The notes below the pieces were generated by a model, which did no database searches, was not told where the DNA came from, and saw nothing but the letters and a program-made list of their open reading frames with translations. 9,343 bases of DNA from Soonwooa sp. (GTDB lineage Bacteria > Bacteroidota > Bacteroidia > Flavobacteriales > Weeksellaceae): assembly GCF_030151385.1 (NCBI RefSeq), contig NZ_JASLDS010000064.1, forward strand, positions 1-9,343. The letters run 5' to 3'. Below are positions 1-6,538 of this stretch, piece by piece. The translations under genes and the position numbers were made by a program. Each line of letters opens with the position of its first letter. Positions within the stretch are counted from its first letter, which is position 1.

Positions 1-136
1 TGTCCACTACTTCATAAACCAAATGGTGAAGACCTCTTGTGCCCACATCACCAATGTACATCGAAGGACGCATACGTACGTGCTCCATTCCTTCCAATGC
101 CTGAATACTACTTGCTGTATATTGTTTTTGACTCAT
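1..136 (-). CDS. gyrB: DNA gyrase subunit B, N-terminal fragment (cut by window edge)
   Basis: The reverse complement from the ATG at 136-134 reads MSQKQYTASSIQALEGMEHV, then RMRPSMYIGDVGTRGLHHLV, then YEVVD, up to the window edge. This is the unmistakable start of GyrB/ParE-type type II topoisomerase B subunits: the 'LEGxExVRxRPxMYIG' strap and the 'GLHHLVYEVVD' helix that leads into the GHKL ATP-binding pocket, whose conserved Asn and Glu/Asp lie just beyond the edge. GyrB pairs with GyrA in the cytoplasm to introduce negative supercoils using ATP. ParE begins similarly, but the 'GTRGLHHLVYEVVD' wording fits GyrB better. The 45 codons are intact with no frameshift. No Shine-Dalgarno is seen, as is usual in Bacteroidetes; the leader carries a small inverted repeat (152-166). 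It is divergent from cydA. Confidence 0.93.
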   Translation of the reverse strand, partial: MSQKQYTASSIQALEGMEHVRMRPSMYIGDVGTRGLHHLVYEVVD

Positions 137-151
137 ATAAATTTATTAATT

Positions 152-166
152 TTTGCGTTGCGCAAA
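152..166 (-). promoter_or_regulatory. Perfect 6-bp inverted repeat in the gyrB leader
   Basis: TTTGCG-TTG-CGCAAA is a perfect dyad with 3 nt between the arms, 15 nt upstream of the gyrB start. It is the only GC-containing dyad in an otherwise AT-rich stretch. It could be an operator or a short hairpin in the gyrB 5' UTR. No family is recognised, and the role is inferred from position only. Confidence 0.35.
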
Positions 167-308
167 GACCCACAAATATCGTGAAAATTTTCGGGTTTTG
201 AAAGTTTTTAATATTCTAAAATCTGTTAAATAAAATAGTCATTCCAGAAAACATAATTACAATTTGATAGATGAAATATATCATTTAAAATATTCCATAA
301 TTATATAA

Positions 309-344
309 GAATGAATAACTTATAATACTTAGCTTTATTCATTC
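309..344 (+). promoter_or_regulatory. 10-bp inverted repeat in the cydA leader, possible operator or 5' UTR hairpin
   Basis: GAATGAATAA (309-318) and TTATTCATTC (335-344) are perfect inverted copies, with 16 nt between them. The right arm ends 14 nt before the cydA ATG. The spacer and right arm include the promoter-like TAGCTTTA (330-337), so a regulator bound here would cover the likely start of transcription. Oxygen-responsive control of cydAB would be a natural role, but the sequence is not an FNR/CRP box (TTGATnnnnATCAA). The function is inferred from position only. Confidence 0.4.
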
Positions 345-358
345 AAAATAGCAATAGA

Positions 359-1702
359 ATGGACGATTTTATCGCAGCGCGTTCGCAGATGGCGCTTTCC
401 TTAGGCTTTCACATTATTTTTTCCTGTATTGGGATGGTTATGCCTTTTCTTATGGCTTTCTCGCATTGGAAGTATCTAAAAACTGGAAACGAAATTTACA
501 AAGGACTCACCAAAGCTTGGAGTAAAGGCGTTGCCATACTTTTTGCAACAGGAGCTGTTTCTGGAACGATGCTTTCCTTTGAACTAGGCTTACTTTGGCC
601 AAAATTTATGGAGCACGCAGGTCCCATTTTCGGAATGCCATTTTCGTTGGAAGGAACTGCATTTTTTATTGAAGCCATAGCTTTAGGATTCTTTCTGTAT
701 GGTTGGGAACGCCTCAACAAATGGTTCCATTGGTTTTGCGGACTCATTGTTGGGATTAGCGGTTTAGCATCGGGAATTCTTGTGGTAGCCGCCAATGCAT
801 GGATGAATAGTCCTACAGGTTTTGACTTCATAAATGGTCAATATACCAACATCGATCCTATAAAAGCGATGTTTAATGAAGCTTGGTTCCCACAAGCCTT
901 TCATATGACTGTCGCCGCTTTCTGTGCGACTGGATTTGCTGTTGCTGGCGTACATGCTTATTTAATTTTAAAAAAGAAAAATATTCAGTTTCATACAAAA
1001 GCATTTCGCATTGCGATGGGATTTGCTTTGATTGGCGCTTTTGGCGCTCCACTAAGTGGCGATATTGCTGCGAAATCGGTCACCAAACGCCAGCCTATAA
1101 AATTAGCAGCAATGGAAGCACATTTTGAAACAGAAAAAGGCGCATCATTTGTCCTCGGTGGCATTCCTGATGAAAAAAATGAAGAAGTAAAATATGCAGT
1201 CAAAATTCCGAAAGTGTTGAGTTTTCTTGCGACAGGTGATTTGGATGGAGAAGTAAAAGGTCTAAAAGAATTCCCACGAGACTTGTGGCCACCAGTAGCT
1301 GTTGTACATTACGCATTTCAGATCATGATTTTCTTTGGTGTTGTGATGATGTTAATAGGCGTTATTTACCTTTTTGCTCTGTATAAAAAGAAAGAATGGC
1401 TAACAAAAAATTGGTTTTTAAAAATATTTTTTATTGCAACACCTTTTGGTTATATCGCTCTAGAAGCAGGCTGGACCGTAACCGAAGTTGGTCGACAACC
1501 ATGGATTATTTATGGCATTATGAAAACCATTGATGCGGTAACACCAATGCCTGGAATCCAATATTCATTCTACTTCTTTACGTTTATTTTTGTTAGTCTA
1601 TCCATGATTTTAGGATTCTTATTATCAAGACAAATTAAGATGGTTCCGAAATTATACGATTCTACAGACCCTAATTATTCACCAAAAACTAAAAAGTCAT
1701 GA
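359..1702 (+). CDS. cydA: Cytochrome bd quinol oxidase subunit I (short Q-loop type)
   Basis: This is the inner-membrane subunit that oxidises quinol and reduces oxygen to water at hemes b558, b595 and d. The 447-aa product is intact. H18 (GFHIIF) matches the E. coli H19 heme ligand. H182 (FHMTVAAF) and M323 (AFQIM) match the heme b558 ligands H186 and M393. E98 and E105 match the acidic pair E99/E107, and E376 in the TEVGRQPW motif matches E445. K248 and E253, in a QPIKLAAMEA stretch, match the quinol-binding K252/E257 of the periplasmic Q-loop. That loop (about 240-312) lacks the long insert of the 522-residue E. coli protein, placing this in the short-loop (cyanide-insensitive-oxidase-like) branch. 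About nine hydrophobic segments are visible. The start has no Shine-Dalgarno. The stop overlaps cydB by 4 bp, implying an operon and translational coupling. Confidence 0.96.
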   Translation: MDDFIAARSQMALSLGFHIIFSCIGMVMPFLMAFSHWKYLKTGNEIYKGLTKAWSKGVAILFATGAVSGTMLSFELGLLWPKFMEHAGPIFGMPFSLEGTAFFIEAIALGFFLYGWERLNKWFHWFCGLIVGISGLASGILVVAANAWMNSPTGFDFINGQYTNIDPIKAMFNEAWFPQAFHMTVAAFCATGFAVAGVHAYLILKKKNIQFHTKAFRIAMGFALIGAFGAPLSGDIAAKSVTKRQPIKLAAMEAHFETEKGASFVLGGIPDEKNEEVKYAVKIPKVLSFLATGDLDGEVKGLKEFPRDLWPPVAVVHYAFQIMIFFGVVMMLIGVIYLFALYKKKEWLTKNWFLKIFFIATPFGYIALEAGWTVTEVGRQPWIIYGIMKTIDAVTPMPGIQYSFYFFTFIFVSLSMILGFLLSRQIKMVPKLYDSTDPNYSPKTKKS

Positions 1703-2697
1703 TTTATGTAGTTATCGCCTTTCTGTGGCTTTCAGTTTGTTTATACGTCGTTTTTGGAGGCGCCGATTTCGGTGGTGGAATTGTAGAGCTTTTCGCTGGA
1801 AAAAACACCAAAAAGAAAGTCCACGAAATAATGCACGATGCCATAGCGCCTGTTTGGGAAGCCAATCATATGTGGTTGATTATTGCGATTGTTGTTTTGT
1901 TTGTTGGATTCCCACAAATCTATGCTGGAATTTCGACCTATCTCCATATTCCTTTAGTACTAATGTTGGTAGGAATTATCGCACGTGGAACGGCTTTCAC
2001 ATTTAGAAATTATGATGCCGTCTCTGATGATTGGCAAATTCTATACGAACGAATATTTTATGCAGCAAGTCTTTTAACACCATTCTTCTTAGGCGTTATT
2101 GCGGCAGCTACAGTTTCTTCGTCGATAAATCCAGATGCGACTGGCTTCTTGGACTTATATGTCTACAGCTGGTTAAATCTATTTGGCGTTTCAGTTGGTT
2201 TTTTTACGATAAGCATTTGCGGGTATTTAGCCTGCATTCTTTCCATTCGAGAAAGCCAAAGTGATGACGAAGTGACAATGATGATTGGCAAGTCTAAAAA
2301 AGCCATGTTAGCGGTTGTTATTTGCGGTTCTATAGTATTTGGCGTTGCTTATTATTCTGGAATCCCATTATTTGAATGGATATTTTCAAAAACATTAGGA
2401 ATCTCAGCAGTAGTAGTTGCAACGGTTTTGTTAGGTTTAATTTTCTATTGTATGAAAATTCGGAAATTGCTACCCATTCGGGTATTCGCGGGATTGCAAG
2501 TGGTTTTAATTTTAGTAGCAGCAACTTATCAGCACTACCCTAATATCGTACTTTTAGGAAATGGAAACCATTATTCTTTAATAGAACATGTTGCGCCAGA
2601 AGCGACAATCAATGCTTTAGCTTGGGCATTATTAATTGGCTCGATCTTCATCCTACCCTTTTTGTTTTATTTAATTTATGCGATGAGACGAAAATAA
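1699..2697 (+). CDS. cydB: Cytochrome bd quinol oxidase subunit II
   Basis: This is the partner membrane subunit of cytochrome bd; it packs against CydA and is needed for stable heme assembly. The 332-aa product is intact and close to the usual length for the short branch. Family marks are DFGGGIVELFAG (23-34), PVWEANHMWLI (51-61, the counterpart of PVWDGNEVWLL in E. coli) and RGTAFTFR (96-103), with about eight or nine hydrophobic segments throughout. The ATG overlaps the cydA stop as ATGA, a typical coupled start. No cydDC and no convincing small CydX-like ORF follow: the next feature is a terminator 46 bp downstream, so the operon appears to be cydAB only. Confidence 0.95.
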   Translation: MIYVVIAFLWLSVCLYVVFGGADFGGGIVELFAGKNTKKKVHEIMHDAIAPVWEANHMWLIIAIVVLFVGFPQIYAGISTYLHIPLVLMLVGIIARGTAFTFRNYDAVSDDWQILYERIFYAASLLTPFFLGVIAAATVSSSINPDATGFLDLYVYSWLNLFGVSVGFFTISICGYLACILSIRESQSDDEVTMMIGKSKKAMLAVVICGSIVFGVAYYSGIPLFEWIFSKTLGISAVVVATVLLGLIFYCMKIRKLLPIRVFAGLQVVLILVAATYQHYPNIVLLGNGNHYSLIEHVAPEATINALAWALLIGSIFILPFLFYLIYAMRRK

Positions 2698-2743
2698 AAA
2701 CTTAGAAAATATTTTTCAAAAATTCTTCAAGGAAATACGAATT

Positions 2744-2782
2744 AAAAAAATAAGCTGCTTTAGTAAAGCAGCTTATTTTTTT
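2744..2782. terminator. Bidirectional intrinsic terminator between cydB and the MBL-fold gene
   Basis: A GC-containing stem TAAGCTGCTTT / AAAGCAGCTTA closes on a 3-nt AGT loop (2762-2764). It is flanked by seven A on the left and seven T on the right, so the pairing extends to about 18 bp. Read on either strand it gives a hairpin followed by a U-run. It lies 46 bp after the cydB stop and 16 bp beyond the stop of the convergent hydrolase gene, so it can serve both. Confidence 0.92.
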
Positions 2783-2798
2783 ATACATATAGGAATAA

Positions 2799-3800
2799 CT
2801 ACGGCGTGAAAACCGCTTCTTGAATCCATTCGAAAGCGGAGCCTGATTTTTTGACATAACCTAAACCTGTCCATGGAAGATGATAAGCTAAAGTTCGGGT
2901 TTTAGTAGCGGCAAGATCGGCAAGAATTTTTCGGCGTGAGGAAATGGCAATGTCCAAATCGGTATCTCCCGAAAATCCCCATTCAGGATGCGGAAAAAGT
3001 AAAATATCGGAATGAATAAGGTCAGCAACGACCATTAATTCTTCGTTTGCGGATTTTATTTTGGTCAAAGTCATTCCTGGTGTGTGACCAGGCGCCAAAA
3101 CGAAAGTGAAATTATCAAACAAAGCTTTTTGATAATCGTAATAATTGAGTTTTGGTTTTAATGTTGTTAAAATAGATCGAACTTTCGGAATGAACATTTT
3201 GAGAAAATCCAGTTCGTGGATTAAACCGCTATTTTTGAAATCGTTTTCGGTGGCTTTCATCCAAAAATCATATTCGGTTTTGGAAATGAAATACTTAGCG
3301 TTTGGAAAAACGAAGTTGTTATTTTTGTCCAACAATCCGCCAACATGGTCGGGATGCGCATGAGAAATAAAAACATCGGTTATTTGGTTGGGTTGGAAAC
3401 CTGCTTTCGCCAGGCTTTTGAGAAGAACACCATTATTTTTGTCTGCAAAAATCCCTAAACCTGAATCGAGAAGAATCAACTGATTTCCTTTCTTCACCAA
3501 CAACACATTAATCGCCATATCGATGTATTGATCGGAGCGGAAATTGTCTTTTAGGATTGTTTTTAGTTCGGTGACATTTGCGCGTGGACAATAGGTATTC
3601 ACATTATCTTCTCGGATAAAACCATCGGACAAAATATATAAATCGAGATCGCCGAGTTTTAGTTTTCGGAATCCCGAAAGATTGTCGGAATTTTCATTAT
3701 TTAGCGAGGATTGTGCAACATTTGCCAACAGATTCCCTGCAGGAATTAAAGTTGCTACACTTGCTAAAAGTCCGGTTTTTATGAGGTCTCTTCTTTTCAT
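2799..3800 (-). CDS. Tat-exported metallo-beta-lactamase-fold hydrolase (methyl parathion hydrolase / lactonase-like)
   Basis: This is a 333-aa metal-dependent hydrolase, probably periplasmic. The N-terminus has twin arginines (R3-R4 in KRRDLIKTG) and a hydrophobic stretch (about 10-27), a Tat-type signal without a lipobox cysteine. The MBL metal ligands are all present: H147, H149, D151, H152 (HAHPDH), H239 (GHTPG), D260 (VVADLIH) and H307 (AYHLPWTGLG). From memory, Pseudomonas methyl parathion hydrolase (331 aa) has its dizinc site at H147, H149, D151, H152, H234, D255 and H302. The first four positions are identical and the last three are shifted by five, so this branch, which also holds AHL and other lactonases, is a good fit. 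The substrate cannot be read from sequence. It is the last gene of the leftward block, separated from the exporter by a structured element. Confidence 0.88.
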   Translation of the reverse strand: MKRRDLIKTGLLASVATLIPAGNLLANVAQSSLNNENSDNLSGFRKLKLGDLDLYILSDGFIREDNVNTYCPRANVTELKTILKDNFRSDQYIDMAINVLLVKKGNQLILLDSGLGIFADKNNGVLLKSLAKAGFQPNQITDVFISHAHPDHVGGLLDKNNNFVFPNAKYFISKTEYDFWMKATENDFKNSGLIHELDFLKMFIPKVRSILTTLKPKLNYYDYQKALFDNFTFVLAPGHTPGMTLTKIKSANEELMVVADLIHSDILLFPHPEWGFSGDTDLDIAISSRRKILADLAATKTRTLAYHLPWTGLGYVKKSGSAFEWIQEAVFTP

Positions 3801-3829
3801 GACAAATAGTTGTTTTTATGCAGAATCTC

Positions 3830-3916
3830 GCAGCCCGGCTTGAGCGGAAATCCTTTACAACATGAGCCTGAAAGGCGATTGTTGCAAAGATTGGGAGCGG
3901 AAGACGGAAATGCTGC
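3830..3916 (+). ncRNA. Structured intergenic element, Flavo-1 RNA-like
   Basis: Two related blocks, GAGCGGAAATCCTTT (3842-3856) and AAAGATTGGGAGCGG (3886-3900), flank a short hairpin region. Pairings I can draw: GCAGC (3830-3834) with GCTGC (3912-3916); CCG (3835-3837) with CGG (3905-3907), leaving AAAT bulged; AATC-C-TTT with AAAGATT; CAAC (3858-3861) with GTTG (3881-3884); and GCCT with AGGC on a GAA loop. From memory, this 'AGCCC..GAGCGGAAATCC..GATTGGAGCGGAA.GCGGGAAA' pattern recurs many times in Chryseobacterium and Flavobacterium genomes and resembles the Flavo-1 family. It fills the gap between the exporter and hydrolase genes and has no U-run on either side, so it is not a simple terminator. 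The strand follows the remembered consensus and is uncertain. Confidence 0.5.
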
Positions 3917-3929
3917 CATAATAATTAGT

Positions 3930-5129
3930 TTAGGAATGTACTTTTTTGAAGTTTACAATGCTGAGAATCGCCAATCCCAAGAGCGCAATAACGAAATAGC
4001 CGACCGCCACAAAGTCCTGAGAGACGGGCTTTACAGCCGCAACAACACCGTAACTGAGCGCGGAAGTAACGATAAACGCCATTCCACCTGTTAAACCGCC
4101 CGCAATCCCCGCAGAATTAGGGAATCGACCGATGCAATAGGCGAAATAATTGTTAAAAATGAATCCCGCCGTGATATGAATAAAAAACGCAAAAATCGCC
4201 AACGTATAAAGGTTGGAAATCCAATAGGAGCTCGCGAACATCACGATGATCAGGAGGATTTGAATGAAATTAGCGTAACGAAGTTTGGGCAAAAAGGATT
4301 TGTTCATTAAAAACTTTCCTAAAAAACCGCCACACATCCACGCAAAGCCCATCAACAGCGAAACATAGCCTGTTGTAATCGCCGAAAATCCGAGTCGATG
4401 TTCGATGATAAACGGACCACAAAGGTTGTAAAACATGACCAGTCCGTAGCTGACGCCGCACATGAGCATTCCGTAGAAGAAATCGGGCGTGCGGAACATT
4501 ACTTTGAACTCGTTGAAGAGGAAACCGAGGTTGAAAGGATTCCTTTTAACTAAGGTTTCGCCAGAGAAAATGAGTTCTAAAACGAGAACCACAGCGCAAT
4601 AAATTGCCAGCGCGATAAAGTTGGATTGCCATCCGAAATTGGATTGCAAATATCCTCCGATAAATGGCGCAATAATCGGCGCTAAAGACCAAACAATTGT
4701 CATGATACTGAGGTAATGTTTGCGCTCCTCGCCATCGAAAACATCTACAAAATAGGCTCTTTTGGAAACCACCGCAAATCCCGACAAAATTCCTTGCACG
4801 ATTCGCATTAGATAGATGACATAGATATTTTGTGTTTGTGCCGTCCACCAAAACGAAAAAATAAATAAAAATAGTGAAATTATCGAAACTTTGTAACGTC
4901 CAAATGCGTCCACCACCGCTCCTGCAAAGAACTGCGCCAGTCCGTAACTAATCAAAAACAAGGATAAGGTTAACTGGATTTTGGTTTCGGGAAGATGAAG
5001 TTCGGACGCCATTTCGGGCATCGACGGCAAATAGATATCTGTTGCCAATCCCGAAATCGGTATGACCGAAAATGCTAGAAAGGTTGCAATGGATTTGTTG
5101 CTTGGCTTTAATGTTTTGTTGAGCATCAT
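3930..5129 (-). CDS. MFS drug-resistance transporter, Bcr/CflA (DHA1) type
   Basis: This is an inner-membrane, proton-driven exporter of the major facilitator superfamily. The 399-aa product has about twelve hydrophobic segments, the normal size. The Bcr/CflA signature LATDIYLPSMPEM is at 28-40, with the membrane-embedded D31. Motif A, GAVVDAFGRYKV, is at 70-81; motif B, RIVQG, is at 109-113. The APIIAPFIGGYL stretch (150-161) stands where the antiporter motif C lies, followed by GWQSNF. Relatives export bicyclomycin, chloramphenicol, sulfonamides or simple metabolites; the substrate here is unknown. The first ATG overlaps the yciI stop by 4 bp (ATGA); a second ATG follows at once, so the start is uncertain by one residue. 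Three sampled lines within the gene are about 43-52% G+C, against about 30% in single sampled lines of the aldo/keto reductase and lysS. Confidence 0.92.
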   Translation of the reverse strand: MMLNKTLKPSNKSIATFLAFSVIPISGLATDIYLPSMPEMASELHLPETKIQLTLSLFLISYGLAQFFAGAVVDAFGRYKVSIISLFLFIFSFWWTAQTQNIYVIYLMRIVQGILSGFAVVSKRAYFVDVFDGEERKHYLSIMTIVWSLAPIIAPFIGGYLQSNFGWQSNFIALAIYCAVVLVLELIFSGETLVKRNPFNLGFLFNEFKVMFRTPDFFYGMLMCGVSYGLVMFYNLCGPFIIEHRLGFSAITTGYVSLLMGFAWMCGGFLGKFLMNKSFLPKLRYANFIQILLIIVMFASSYWISNLYTLAIFAFFIHITAGFIFNNYFAYCIGRFPNSAGIAGGLTGGMAFIVTSALSYGVVAAVKPVSQDFVAVGYFVIALLGLAILSIVNFKKVHS

Positions 5130-5419
5130 ATTACTTCTACATATTTCTGAAATTCCTCATTGGACTTGGTTGGAATGAATTCGGTGATTTCGTAATCCGC
5201 GATTTCGTTTTGATAAAAAGGATCTTCTTTTACAATTTCATTTAAGGTTTCCCTTTCTATATTATTGGCAATAATAATTCCGCCAGTTCGAGGATTTTTC
5301 CGTCCCGAAATAATGAAAGTACCATCCGTATAATATCGTTCTAAAAATGCATTATGAGCATTAATAAGTGGTTCAATTTCAGCAATCTCTTTTTTATATT
5401 TCAACGAAATAACATACAT
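5126..5419 (-). CDS. YciI-like domain protein
   Basis: This is a 97-aa cytoplasmic protein of the YciI / dimeric alpha-beta barrel type. It begins with a beta strand (MYVISLKYKK), then a helix with the conserved His (H22 in INAHNAFLERYY), the 'G-x-F-I-I-S-G-R' strand (33-40), a glycine-containing strand GGIIIANN, and the conserved DPF (66-68) of the family. The His and Asp are thought to form the active site; the reaction is not established for most members, and YciI-like proteins often serve as accessory enzymes in catabolic or stress operons. Its stop overlaps the exporter start by 4 bp, so the two are very likely co-translated. The 90-bp gap upstream contains the relic of a dehydrogenase gene. 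Length and motifs are normal. Confidence 0.82.
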   Translation of the reverse strand: MYVISLKYKKEIAEIEPLINAHNAFLERYYTDGTFIISGRKNPRTGGIIIANNIERETLNEIVKEDPFYQNEIADYEITEFIPTKSNEEFQKYVEVI

Positions 5420-5432
5420 TTTTTATAATTCT

Positions 5433-5483
5433 TTACATTAATAAATAACCACCATCCACAAGGTAGGACGTTTCCATGATTTT
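5433..5483 (-). pseudogene. C-terminal relic of a short-chain dehydrogenase/reductase
   Basis: Reading leftwards, the frame gives KIMETSYLVDGGYLLM and a TAA stop (5435-5433). This is the characteristic tail of classical SDR enzymes, where '(S/T)xYxVDGGxxx' lies within a few residues of the natural C-terminus. In this frame a TGA (5486-5484) stands two codons before the ATC-ATG, and no Rossmann or YxxxK sequence remains. The stretch lies between the aldo/keto reductase stop and the yciI start, in operon orientation. I infer that an SDR gene once sat there and was deleted except for its last 14-16 codons. With so few residues, chance or a genuine tiny ORF cannot be fully excluded. Confidence 0.55.
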
Positions 5484-5509
5484 TCACATCTTTTCTTCAT
5501 TTTCTCTTT

Positions 5510-6511
5510 TTAGTGATTGACCAACTTCATCCCTCCCTCCGAATATCTTTCGCCAGTTTTCGGATATTTTTTCAGGATTTCGTCGATTGAAGCAAGATCA
5601 TCGGATGTTAAATGAATGTCCGTTGCCGCGACATTTTGTTCTAAATATTTTACGCGTTTGGTTCCTGGAATTGGGATGATATCATTTCCTTGTGCCAAAA
5701 CCCAAGCTAACGCCAATTGGCTTCCAGTCGCATTTTTTGTTTGGGCAAACGCATTTAGTTCTTTGGCAAGATTTTGATTATTTTCTAAATATTCGGATTG
5801 AAATCTTGGCAAGGTTTTTCTGAAATCATCATCCTGCAAAGAAGAAACTTCGTTGATGTTATTAAATAATCCTCTTGCAAGCGGCGAGTATGGAACTAAA
5901 GAAATTCCCAACTCGCGGATTGTCGTTAAAATTTTGTTTTCGACATCTCTTGTCAGCAAAGAATATTCGGATTGCAAAGCAGCAATTGGATGCACTGCAT
6001 TTGCTTTTCGGATCGATTCTGGTGAAGCTTCAGACAAACCTAAATATTTTACTTTTCCTGCTTTTACCAAATCTGCCATTGCGCCAACTGTTTCCTCAAT
6101 AGGAACATTTTGGTCAACGCGATGCGCATAATACAAATCAATTGTATCAATCTTTAATCTTTTGAGACTAAGATCAACAGCCTGTTTAATCCATTCTGGA
6201 GATCCATCAATATAAGTTCCAGGCGCGCTGCTTGGTCCTGCAATTCCGTCTTTGAATCTAAATCCAAATTTGGTTGCAATAAAGATTTTGTCTCTGTTAG
6301 GTCCTAAAACTTTTGAAATCAATTTTTCATTTACGCCATTAGCATACATATCCGCCGTGTCCCAAAAATTAATTCCTAAATCTAAAGCTTTGTGCAAGGT
6401 GTTTAAACTTTCTGTTTCATCAGTTGCACCATAAGCAAAACTCATCCCCATGCAGCCTAATCCGATTTCTGAAAGCTGTTCTCCTGTTTTTCCTAATGTT
6501 CTAAATTTCAT
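5510..6511 (-). CDS. Aldo/keto reductase (NADPH-dependent, AKR13/YakC-like)
   Basis: This is a cytoplasmic (alpha/beta)8-barrel oxidoreductase that reduces aldehydes or ketones with NADPH. The 333-aa product is full length. The family opening MKFRTLGKTGEQLSEIGLGC and the FWDTADMY motif (49-56) are clear. The catalytic tetrad is D51, Y56, K81 (ATKFGF) and H130 (YYAHR). The cofactor-binding segment is IPIPGTKRVKYLEQN (279-293). The closest type by wording is the 'GxGCMGMSFAYG' group (AKR13/YakC-like), known for broad aldehyde reduction; the natural substrate is not predictable. It lies 86 bp downstream of the AraC-family regulator on the same strand, so it is a likely target of that regulator. 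A candidate promoter (6539-6568) and an inverted repeat sit in the gap. Confidence 0.94.
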   Translation of the reverse strand: MKFRTLGKTGEQLSEIGLGCMGMSFAYGATDETESLNTLHKALDLGINFWDTADMYANGVNEKLISKVLGPNRDKIFIATKFGFRFKDGIAGPSSAPGTYIDGSPEWIKQAVDLSLKRLKIDTIDLYYAHRVDQNVPIEETVGAMADLVKAGKVKYLGLSEASPESIRKANAVHPIAALQSEYSLLTRDVENKILTTIRELGISLVPYSPLARGLFNNINEVSSLQDDDFRKTLPRFQSEYLENNQNLAKELNAFAQTKNATGSQLALAWVLAQGNDIIPIPGTKRVKYLEQNVAATDIHLTSDDLASIDEILKKYPKTGERYSEGGMKLVNH

Positions 6512-6538
6512 TTTTTAATTTTTTATGATTCAACATAA

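Larger units (their letters stand above)
137..358. other. Divergent gyrB/cydA intergenic region
   Basis: These 222 bp are strongly AT-rich and carry no ORF that resembles a protein. The region must hold promoters for both divergent genes, but I find no exact TAnnTTTG element on either strand. Near matches are TAGCTTTA at 330-337 (+, facing cydA) and GATATTTG, the complement of 173-180, facing gyrB. It contains three dyads: TTTGCG/CGCAAA (152-166), the palindrome GAAAATTTTC (183-192) and a 10-bp inverted repeat (309-344). Beyond these I see nothing. Confidence 0.6.

Noticed and set aside
183..192. 10-bp palindrome GAAAATTTTC in the gyrB/cydA gap
   Set aside because: It is made almost only of A and T in a very AT-rich region, so a chance match is likely; it has no supporting context.
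321..326. TATAAT hexamer upstream of cydA as a sigma-70 -10 box
   Set aside because: Bacteroidetes primary sigma factor uses TAnnTTTG, and no TTGACA-like partner is present; such hexamers arise easily in AT-rich DNA.
883..2264. Several plus- and minus-strand open frames of 60-111 codons within cydA and cydB
   Set aside because: All lie in alternative frames of clearly conserved membrane-protein genes and show no family motifs.
2698..2743. Possible small CydX-like gene after cydB
   Set aside because: The 46 bp before the terminator contain no ATG-initiated hydrophobic frame.
3810..4094. 94-codon open frame on the plus strand
   Set aside because: It is antisense to the 3' end of the exporter gene and crosses the Flavo-1-like element; the translation has no recognisable domain.
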